Below, piece after piece: positions 44,260 to 50,692 of a stretch of 50,692 nt of DNA. The number at the start of each line of letters is the position of its first letter. The stretch's first letter is position 1. This DNA is from an uncultured Fibrobacter sp. (lineage in GTDB: Bacteria > Fibrobacterota > Fibrobacteria > Fibrobacterales > Fibrobacteraceae): assembly GCA_946402415.1 (NCBI GenBank), contig CAMIWK010000004.1, forward strand, positions 1 to 50,692, in the 5' to 3' direction. The position numbers were made by a program, and so were the translations under genes. The notes beneath the pieces are model-generated. The model was not told the origin of the DNA. It ran no database searches and saw nothing but the letters and a program-made list of their open reading frames with translations.

Positions 44260-46073
44260 TATTTTTCCTTCTTCGGAACCATCAGGTCGTATTCCGCCTT
44301 GTTGTGGGCTTCGTCTTCTAGCTGGATATGCAGCTTGTCGCCCTTTTTGAGGCGGCTCCCTTCCAGCACGATTTCCCGGGGTTCGGAATCGTATTCGGTG
44401 GCAATCCAGTTGCCGTTCACGGTGGTTACGATGGAGTTTCCGTTTTCGAAGCCGTCGTAGCGGAACAGGGTAGGAATGCGGAGCACGTCTTGTTCCTTGC
44501 CCATGATGAAGGACTTGCCCCAGTAGGGGGTGCCCAGGGTGGGGGCGTTCTTGTTCAGGATGTTGGCCAGGTCCCTGAGTTCGTTTACCTGGGCGCAACG
44601 CTTGCTTGTACCCTCTTGCTTGCTGAAGATGAACCACCTGCGGCTAGTCTCGCCCAACCAGTAGAGGGGGGCGGAATCCTTGTGGGGGTCCAGGCAGACT
44701 TCCCACGTTCCAGTAAAATGAAGGCCCTTGGGGTGGAACTCGTAAAAGTCTAGGCTGTCGGTATGGGTTTTGGTGATGGCCAGAACCTGAGTTTCGTTTC
44801 CGAATGAACTGCGGAGCTTGGTGAGCTTCTGGGAGATGGCCATGCTGTCCAGGGAGATTTCCCACTGGACGGTCTTTTCGTCCTTGTGGACGGGGTGCAT
44901 GGCGATGAGGCCGCCGTTATGCTTGACGAACCTCGCCTTGGAATGCTTGTCGATGACGCTTCCGAGGGTGATTCCCTTGTGGGGGAATACCTTGCAGAGG
45001 TCCTCTTCGAGCGTCTTTTGCGAGTCATCCAGGACGCTGAAGACTTGTCCCTTGTCGCAGAGAGTAAGGTCCAGCATGCTCCGGCTCAAGAAGCTGTAGA
45101 CGGACGCCTCCTGTACCTGCTTCTGCAGGATGGGGGCGTTCCCTGCGCAGGAATCTTGGAAGCTGAATTCCCGTGAGACCTTGCGACCCACGAAGTCTTC
45201 TACCTCGACGCGGTACTTGGAGCCGGCCTTGAGGGCGGCGTCTATAAAGTGCCAGTCTCCGGCGGTGTCCGCCTCTTCGGCCCAGAGCAGTTCCGTGCGG
45301 ATCTTGAGCATATTGCCGTAGCTCAGAGTGTCCTGTACCTTGTTGTATACCTTCTTCTTGCCGTCCCACAGGGTGAGCCTGCGGATGGACATGGGGTTTT
45401 CTTTGGGGTGGCGGCTGTAGTCGGCAATCTTTACTGCGAGGTAGGCCTTCTCCTTTTTCCAGCCCGGGTATTCCACGCAGCCCTTGTCCAGGGCTTCGGG
45501 ACTTGTGACGGAAATATCGTCCTTTTGCCAGACGGCCATCCCGAAAATCTGGGGATCCAGGGAGTCGCCGCAGTAGACGCCTATACCGCAGGGCGAAATC
45601 ACGTTGTTTTTGCCCTGACGGATTTCAAGATGCAGGTGGGGGTTCCCGATTCCGGTACTCCCGGAGAAGGTCAGCGTGTCGCCCTTCTTGTAGGGGAGGC
45701 CCGGTTTCAAGATGACGTCGTTGCTCTTTTTGCTGTACTGTTCCGCGAAAACGAGACTGTCCAACTTGCCGAAGCTGCTCTGGTGGGCAAAAACCCAGGT
45801 CTTCCCGCTTTCGCCCTTGTAGAACATGACCTTGCCATAGAAGAAGGGGGAAACCCGCACTTCTTCTACCTTGCCATCTTCGGGAGCGTAGATGACCCAG
45901 CCCTCTTCCATGAGGGTGGAGTAGTCTACGCCGGCGTGGTAGCGGGTGCCGCGGTTCTCACCGAAGGAAGAAGTGAGGTAGGCATCTTTCTGGAAAGGCG
46001 AATAGATGGGCTCAGCGGCAAGGCAGATGCCCGCAAGGCTAAGGAGCGAAACAATGACGTTGGATATGCGCAT
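44259..46073 (-). CDS. M23 family metallopeptidase (peptidoglycan endopeptidase-like)
   Basis: A 604-aa exported protein with a signal peptide (SLLSLAGICLA). The N-terminal LytM-type M23 domain has zinc ligands His46 and Asp50 (RYHAGVDY) and His148 in HLHLE, plus FAHQSS with a further histidine at 97, so it is probably catalytically competent against peptide cross-links. The remaining 430 residues are of unknown beta-rich type, perhaps for substrate or wall binding. ATG 46073 was chosen because the signal peptide starts there, 12 bases after a TATCTTT box; the frame extends to 46118 without support. Confidence 0.85.
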   Translation of the reverse strand: MRISNVIVSLLSLAGICLAAEPIYSPFQKDAYLTSSFGENRGTRYHAGVDYSTLMEEGWVIYAPEDGKVEEVRVSPFFYGKVMFYKGESGKTWVFAHQSSFGKLDSLVFAEQYSKKSNDVILKPGLPYKKGDTLTFSGSTGIGNPHLHLEIRQGKNNVISPCGIGVYCGDSLDPQIFGMAVWQKDDISVTSPEALDKGCVEYPGWKKEKAYLAVKIADYSRHPKENPMSIRRLTLWDGKKKVYNKVQDTLSYGNMLKIRTELLWAEEADTAGDWHFIDAALKAGSKYRVEVEDFVGRKVSREFSFQDSCAGNAPILQKQVQEASVYSFLSRSMLDLTLCDKGQVFSVLDDSQKTLEEDLCKVFPHKGITLGSVIDKHSKARFVKHNGGLIAMHPVHKDEKTVQWEISLDSMAISQKLTKLRSSFGNETQVLAITKTHTDSLDFYEFHPKGLHFTGTWEVCLDPHKDSAPLYWLGETSRRWFIFSKQEGTSKRCAQVNELRDLANILNKNAPTLGTPYWGKSFIMGKEQDVLRIPTLFRYDGFENGNSIVTTVNGNWIATEYDSEPREIVLEGSRLKKGDKLHIQLEDEAHNKAEYDLMVPKKEK

Positions 46074-46078
46074 GGTGG

Positions 46079-46085
46079 AAAGATA
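46079..46085 (-). promoter_or_regulatory. TAnnTTT promoter-like box
   Basis: TATCTTT begins 12 bases before the ATG at 46073 on the minus strand; there is no ribosome binding site, so a leaderless transcript is possible. Confidence 0.4.
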
Positions 46086-46285
46086 AATAATTTGCATATC
46101 TATTATAAAGTAATCCACGTCAATTTTTCCATATTATCTATATTCTTCCGGCGTTAGATATGGTACACAATGGTATTCGTATTTTAATGCTCTTTTGCCA
46201 TAAATGCACCTCCTTTTGTTTAGAATTGACAAAAGCTGACAGGTCCTTTTTTATATATTTCTTTTTGGGTGTTTTTTGAGTTTTT

Positions 46286-47356
46286 ATGATAGGATTGTCT
46301 CTTTTTGCTAGTGCTGGCATTGCGGAAATGAATCTCCGTAAAATTGCCAAAATTGTTGTTGCGAATGAATTACTTCCCATTAGGTGCAAAATACACGAGT
46401 TTTGGCACCCTAATGCTGAAATGGTTTGTGGAAGCATTACCGAAGATGATGTCAAACAAAGCATTGTCAAAAAATCCATTGAAAAGGGTGTAGATTTTAT
46501 TCTGGCTACGCCACCTTGTCAAGGGGTCTCCTTGATTGGTAAAAATAAGCGCAATGCTCAGTTTTTGCAGGACCCGAGAAATTTTCTGATTTTTCATGCT
46601 CTTGAGGTTGTGGATAAGATAAAACCCAAAGTTGTTGTTATCGAAAATGTTGATCGTTTTGCGAAAATGTCCTTTCCCTATAGGGGAGGAATGTACTCTA
46701 TTGAAGAAATTCTGAAAATGAAGTACAAGGGCGTATACAATATTGACGCCCACATTTATAACGCTGCAGATTACGGTGTTCCGCAAGCAAGAAAAAGACT
46801 TATTATAGTCTTGTGGAAGGATGAATTCACCTTTAGTCATCCTAAGCCTATTGCAAGACATATAACCGTAGAAGAGGCCATTGGAGACCTTCCGTCGTTG
46901 GAATCTGGGGAATCTTCTCCGATCAAGAACCACTATGCAAGAGTCCACACTCCAGAGCATATTCGGCTTATGAGGCATACGCCTACAGGACAATCGGCTT
47001 TCCAAAATAAAGTCTATTATCCCAAAAAGCCAGATGGAACGAAAATTATTGGATACCCGTACACATACAAGCGCATTGACTGGAATAAACCGGCGCCAAC
47101 AATAACTATGCGCAGCGATACGGTGTCCTCAACTCATACGGTTCATCCCGGTCGACCGTTGGGGCGAGGCCTGTATAGCGATGCTCGTGTAATGACCTTA
47201 AGAGAATTGTTCATCCTTAGTTCCATAAACCCAGATATTGACTTGCCTGAATTTGCATCGGAAAGTCAAATTAGGCAGGTTATTGGAGAAGCTGTACCTC
47301 CGCTACTTATGGAAAGCGTTTGTAAGAAAATCAAAATCAAAGGGAAAAACAAATGA
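46286..47356 (+). CDS. DNA (cytosine-5) methyltransferase, first of two
   Basis: This transfers a methyl group from SAM to carbon 5 of cytosine within a specific DNA site. The 356-aa protein has motif I SLFASAGIAE, motif IV TPPCQG (nucleophile Cys78), motif VI VIENVDRF, motif VIII QARKRL, motif IX RVMTLRELF and motif X GEAVPPLL. The target-recognition region lies between motifs VIII and IX. It is a diverged paralogue of the next gene and overlaps it by four bases (ATGA). Base composition is distinctly AT-richer than the flanks, which suggests horizontal gain. It protects host DNA from the linked endonuclease. Confidence 0.95.
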   Translation: MIGLSLFASAGIAEMNLRKIAKIVVANELLPIRCKIHEFWHPNAEMVCGSITEDDVKQSIVKKSIEKGVDFILATPPCQGVSLIGKNKRNAQFLQDPRNFLIFHALEVVDKIKPKVVVIENVDRFAKMSFPYRGGMYSIEEILKMKYKGVYNIDAHIYNAADYGVPQARKRLIIVLWKDEFTFSHPKPIARHITVEEAIGDLPSLESGESSPIKNHYARVHTPEHIRLMRHTPTGQSAFQNKVYYPKKPDGTKIIGYPYTYKRIDWNKPAPTITMRSDTVSSTHTVHPGRPLGRGLYSDARVMTLRELFILSSINPDIDLPEFASESQIRQVIGEAVPPLLMESVCKKIKIKGKNK

Positions 47357-48402
47357 ACGGCGTATCCCTTTTTTGTAGTGCAGGAATTGCAGAAACATAT
47401 TTCAAAAGGAACGGTATAGATATTGTCGTTGCCTCGGAACTTTTGCAGAAAAGATGCGATATTCACTCCTGGCTGTACAAGAAGTGTCATACTATTTGTG
47501 GTGATATTACACAACAAGAAGTGTTTGACCAGGTAAAGAAAGAAACGGCCGAAAAAAAATGCAAGTTTTTATTAGCGACCCCTCCATGCCAAGGAATGAG
47601 CACCTTGGGAAAAAAGGAGTACGAGACGGATAAACGAAATTATCTGGTTTTTTACGTTCTGGACCTTATTGATTGCTCTGATTTCGATTACATCTTAATA
47701 GAAAATGTTCCGAAGTTTCTTCAGTTGTATTTTCCATATAAAAAAGGCTTGTTCAAATTAATCGACATTGTAAAAGACAAGTATGCAAAGAAATACAACA
47801 TTGATTCTTTTGTGTTGAATGCAAAGGATTATGGTGTTCCGCAAAGCAGGCCCCGAGGCTTTATTCGCATTTGGAAAAAGGGCTTGAATTGGAAATCCCC
47901 AGAAAAGAAAAAAGAAATCACCGTAAGAGAAGCCATCGGTAATCTGCCGTCTCTTGAAGCTGGCCAAGATAGTGGAATCAAGTGGCATTACGCAAAAAAA
48001 CATAATGAACGTGATATTGATGCCATGAAACATACGCCGGAAGGCAAATCGGCCCTGCAAAACCCGGTACATTTCCCCAAAAAGGCTAATGGTGAACGAA
48101 TGAAGGGGTTCCATAACACATTCAAAAGAATCAAGTGGGATGAACCTTGTCCGGCAAGGGCTATGCAAAGTGGGAATATGGGCGGGCACAACAACTGTCA
48201 CCCAGGTCGACCGTTGCCGGATGGTACGTATAGCGATGCCAGAGTACTGACTCTAAGAGAATTATTCATTGTTTCTTCTTTGCCTGCAGATTGGAATTTG
48301 CCCACGGAAGGATATACGGACAATTTTTATAGACAGATTGTTGGTGAAGCAATTCCGCCAAGATTTAGCGAAGCGATAATTAAAGGTATAGGGAAAAAGT
48401 AG
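47353..48402 (+). CDS. DNA (cytosine-5) methyltransferase, second of two
   Basis: A 349-aa paralogue of the preceding gene: motif I SLFCSAGIAE, motif IV TPPCQG (Cys79), motif VI IENVPKF, motif VIII QSRPRG, motif IX RVLTLRELF, motif X GEAIPPRF. The target-recognition parts differ from the first enzyme (APTIT is here CPARA), so the two probably read different strands or sequences. Two cytosine-5 enzymes next to one endonuclease fits an asymmetric site, with each enzyme modifying one strand, as described for the HgaI system. Translation is coupled to the first gene. Confidence 0.95.
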   Translation: MNGVSLFCSAGIAETYFKRNGIDIVVASELLQKRCDIHSWLYKKCHTICGDITQQEVFDQVKKETAEKKCKFLLATPPCQGMSTLGKKEYETDKRNYLVFYVLDLIDCSDFDYILIENVPKFLQLYFPYKKGLFKLIDIVKDKYAKKYNIDSFVLNAKDYGVPQSRPRGFIRIWKKGLNWKSPEKKKEITVREAIGNLPSLEAGQDSGIKWHYAKKHNERDIDAMKHTPEGKSALQNPVHFPKKANGERMKGFHNTFKRIKWDEPCPARAMQSGNMGGHNNCHPGRPLPDGTYSDARVLTLRELFIVSSLPADWNLPTEGYTDNFYRQIVGEAIPPRFSEAIIKGIGKK

Positions 48403-48445
48403 TTTTCTCATTTTTTTGTATATTACTCTTTAATAGAATATTATA

Positions 48446-48453
48446 GGGGGGGG
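48446..48453 (+). repeat. Run of eight G upstream of the endonuclease start
   Basis: A homopolymer of eight G in otherwise AT-rich DNA, three bases before the possible GTG start at 48456. It could act as a crude ribosome binding site, and its length could vary by slippage. Confidence 0.6.
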
Positions 48454-48455
48454 CC

Positions 48456-48605
48456 GTGATTGAATTGCAAAGGTCGATGGACCATAGGTGGATTATTGAC
48501 AAAAATGTCAATTCAAAGGACATTTTGCAAGATTTTGCTGAAATAGCAAAAGATTGTTCTAGGGGGGTTCAGCTTTACGGACATTGTTCGCAAGGCTTCC
48601 GCTAG
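48456..48605 (+). pseudogene. N-terminal fragment of the restriction endonuclease, cut off by a frameshift
   Basis: From GTG 48456 (or ATG 48477 after AAAGG) this frame reads DKNVNSKDILQDFAEIAKDC, then SRG, and soon hits TAG at 48603. The downstream frame reads back without a stop to 48547, and reads GFSFTDIVRKASARG just after the G6 run at 48562-48567. With five G instead of six the two would join as SRGFSFTDI, giving one endonuclease of about 505 aa. So the gene is broken, phase-varied, or misread at this homopolymer. Confidence 0.75.
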
Positions 48606-48687
48606 AGGGTCCTACCAGGGAAGAAAATCTGGTGAGGATGGAGCAAGAATCACGGTAGGTGTCCGTATTCTGCAAGCCTGTTATTAC

Positions 48688-49974
48688 ATGTTTGGCTATA
48701 CGTTCAATGTTGACAATGATGCAAACAGAAAAGTTTTTATGCCTTCGCCAATGACATTAGACTTGTTGTCAACAGATGATGAAATAGAAAAGGCCAAAAA
48801 TGTTCTTGTAAATTTGTTTTGCCTGCAATTTCCACATCCGTTTAGCTGGACTCCAAACTGTTTTGAACTGTACTATGGCAGGTTGATAGTAAAGCTGTTG
48901 TTGGATGAGCGAATAAATAAGAAGTTATACATTGATGAATGTATATGGTTTTTGCCATTCATAGAAAAGGTAACCCCAGCTAGTTATAAGCAATTGGTAG
49001 ATAGCATCTTAGAGTATAGGACATTGTCTTACGAAGAAAAAAAGAAGTTGTTCAGAAGTGTAGACAACTATCAGAATCTCTTCGCTAATGTATGTCATGA
49101 AGTCAATTATTATTTTCTTCGATTGTTCTCCAATTTTGGCGTATTTGACTTGAAAGAAGATAGGGCGCACAATGGCGGGCAACTATTTTCTTTCTTACAT
49201 TGCCGTCCATCGACATATCGAAATGATGCTTACCAATCGCGCAAAAACCATTCGGGTTATGTGACGTTGTCATCAGCTGTTGAAGAAAGTGCAAAAAGGC
49301 TAATCGACCGCTTTTCTGTTTTCGATAAGCCGACAAAAATGGATAATGATGAAATTTTATCAAAAAGAGATTGGCTCACTAGATTATACGAAATAGAACC
49401 TCTAGAGTACCTTAATGCCATAGAAACCAAGACCAGTAATAGAAGTGAAGTTATAAAGGTTGTAAACGAAATGATTCGAGCCTCTAAATATGGCAGCCGT
49501 GATGGCAAGGAGTTCGAAAACGCGTTGAAGCCTTTTATGGAGCTTTTCAGGGAAACGAGCAATGTCGAAATCATTTCTGGTAGTGGAAACACTGACTTGC
49601 TCTGTAGTATGGAAGACGCACATAGTAAAAGACACTATAAGATGAATGTGGATGCAAAGACAAGAAAGTCCGCATTAGAAGAAATCAATAGCAGAAGAAT
49701 TACGAAGCATTTGATAAAGCATGCGGCAAAATTCTGTGTTATCATAGCGCCTAAGTTTGCCCGAGGAGTAAATGATGACATTGGCGGTTATCAAATTGTG
49801 ACAATAAAGTCAGATGATCTTGGGGCTTATTGTACAAAAGAATGTATGAATTCTCGAGATGGTTATGCTGATTTTGAAGCAATTCAAGATATCATAACTC
49901 AAAATATGGGGAAAGATATTTCAGAGCAAGTCCGAAAGCTGACTGAAGAAAGATACGGCTTGACTGTTGTATAA
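48688..49974 (+). CDS. Type IIS-like restriction endonuclease (main frame, N-terminus out of frame)
   Basis: The 428 aa from ATG 48688 are the main body of a restriction endonuclease; coding sense continues upstream to the G6 run. The C-terminal third resembles the nuclease part of FokI/AlwI-type enzymes: GNTDLL with Asp303, then YKMNVDAKTRK with Asp322 and Lys324 (PD-(D/E)XK pattern), then RITKHL and KFCVIIAPKFARG. The N-terminal two thirds would carry DNA recognition. Cleavage at a distance from an asymmetric site is inferred from this and the two methyltransferases. The internal start lacks a ribosome binding site, so without a frameshift correction little active enzyme is expected. Confidence 0.82.
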   Translation: MFGYTFNVDNDANRKVFMPSPMTLDLLSTDDEIEKAKNVLVNLFCLQFPHPFSWTPNCFELYYGRLIVKLLLDERINKKLYIDECIWFLPFIEKVTPASYKQLVDSILEYRTLSYEEKKKLFRSVDNYQNLFANVCHEVNYYFLRLFSNFGVFDLKEDRAHNGGQLFSFLHCRPSTYRNDAYQSRKNHSGYVTLSSAVEESAKRLIDRFSVFDKPTKMDNDEILSKRDWLTRLYEIEPLEYLNAIETKTSNRSEVIKVVNEMIRASKYGSRDGKEFENALKPFMELFRETSNVEIISGSGNTDLLCSMEDAHSKRHYKMNVDAKTRKSALEEINSRRITKHLIKHAAKFCVIIAPKFARGVNDDIGGYQIVTIKSDDLGAYCTKECMNSRDGYADFEAIQDIITQNMGKDISEQVRKLTEERYGLTVV

Positions 49975-49985
49975 AAATGTAGGCT

Positions 49986-50692
49986 CTACTTTACATTCAC
50001 CCTTTGCAATTTGTTCCCCTGCCGCACGATATAGGCACCGGGATTTTTGAACGTTGCGCGAAGTTCAGCTTCGAGAACGTCGCGCTCGGCACTGGTGCCG
50101 TGCAGATGCTCGGTCTGCAAGCTCCCCAGGTAACGGCCCTGCATATCGAACACCAGGGCTGGGCCTGACGTTTTTGCGGTGAATTCGAAATGGGAAATGA
50201 TAGACTCCGTTTCGTGTTTGGAATGATTCGAGCTGCTGGATTGGGAGTTCGAATCAGATGATGCAATCGCACTGCTCGATTCAGCGACGGAATTAGAGGA
50301 TGTCGTGACTGAACTAGAGGATGTTATAACAGAACTAGAAGACGCCACGGAACTGCTGGAGGGCATGCCGTATTCAAATGCTCCTAAATCGGGCGCCTCG
50401 CCTGCATATGGGAAGCCTAAATCTTCGCCCTTGTCGATGGCGCGGCTCCCCGCCTTGAGTTTCAGAAAATCTACGTTAGGCAGGCTGCCGTCGGCATTGC
50501 GTGGGCCAAGCATTCCCGGAATTGTCGAGAGGTCTTCACCGGTCACAGTCATACTGGGGTCATCGAGGCTCACGAAGTCATCTTCCGTCAAGTCTAAATC
50601 AAGGTTCCAAGTATTGTGTTCACCCGCCGGGCAATCTACATAATGGTCGATGTTCTGGCTCGAAATCTTCTCCCAGCATTCCCCGATTTGCG
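49986..50692 (-). CDS. Pectate-lyase family 9-like secreted protein, C-terminal part (partial)
   Basis: The frame is open to the window edge, so the N-terminus is outside. The visible N-terminal part (NTWNLDLDLTEDDFVSLDD, GPRNADGSLPNVDFLKLKAG, SRAIDKGEDLGFPY, APDLGAFEYG) closely follows the last turns of right-handed beta-helix pectate lyases of family 9. A serine-rich linker of about 70 residues follows. The end, LVFDMQGRYLGSL through GAYIVRQGNKLQRVNVK, looks like a type IX secretion sorting domain. It probably degrades pectin or related polymers outside the cell. Confidence 0.85.
   Translation of the reverse strand, partial: QIGECWEKISSQNIDHYVDCPAGEHNTWNLDLDLTEDDFVSLDDPSMTVTGEDLSTIPGMLGPRNADGSLPNVDFLKLKAGSRAIDKGEDLGFPYAGEAPDLGAFEYGMPSSSSVASSSSVITSSSSVTTSSNSVAESSSAIASSDSNSQSSSSNHSKHETESIISHFEFTAKTSGPALVFDMQGRYLGSLQTEHLHGTSAERDVLEAELRATFKNPGAYIVRQGNKLQRVNVK

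Noticed and set aside
44260-44637. Upstream extension of the gene at 43501
   Set aside because: The longer frame lies in the peptidase gene and reads as low-complexity Arg/Pro/Gly sequence; the signal peptide begins at 44259.

Overview
The window looks like a chromosomal piece of a Fibrobacter species (phylum Fibrobacterota) or a close relative. The signs are serine-run linkers in secreted proteins, many lipoproteins and outer-membrane beta-barrel proteins, a very large cellulase with C-terminal sorting domains of the type IX secretion kind, a pectate-lyase-like protein with the same kind of ending, and a futalosine-pathway menaquinone gene. Recurring upstream boxes of the form TAnnTTTG resemble the Bacteroidota -7 element. 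The assignment comes from protein style and not from a database match.

Layout. 1-4934: a sigma-70 factor (start outside the window), two TPR proteins and an RlpA-like lipoprotein, tightly packed. 5028-8059: a 64-aa unknown, a beta-barrel protein, and prmC-prfA (release factor 1 and the methylase that modifies it). 8126-11709: a LamG-like lipoprotein, trmO, and a lipoprotein of Ig-like modules. 11793-15590: envelope and lipid genes (lipoproteins, phosphatidylserine decarboxylase), an endonuclease III-like iron-sulfur protein and a GerW-like protein. A cluster of dispersed repeats and serC follow. 17378-24223 is one 2281-aa secreted GH5 cellulase with six cysteine-paired beta-sandwich modules and seven InlB-type repeats. 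A 44-aa cysteine-containing peptide gene (24235-24369) follows it directly.

24429-32754: a lipoprotein, a large secreted GxSxG hydrolase with a secreted partner, mqnC, a DRE-TIM aldolase-like enzyme and an RlmI-like methyltransferase. 32751-36936 (minus): a three-gene signalling unit of membrane histidine kinase, single-domain response regulator and NtrC-type regulator with a degenerate receiver. 36970-41918 (minus): radical SAM protein, tgt, tRNA-Leu(GAG), murD, secG and tpiA. 42073-46073: BamE-like lipoprotein, beta-barrel protein, an unknown secreted protein and an M23 peptidase.

46286-49974 is an AT-rich island with two overlapping cytosine-5 DNA methyltransferases and a PD-(D/E)XK endonuclease that resembles type IIS enzymes. 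The endonuclease gene is broken, or switched, at a run of six G. It is the clearest accessory system in the window. The last gene (49986 to the window edge, minus) is the C-terminal part of a pectate-lyase-family-9-like secreted protein.
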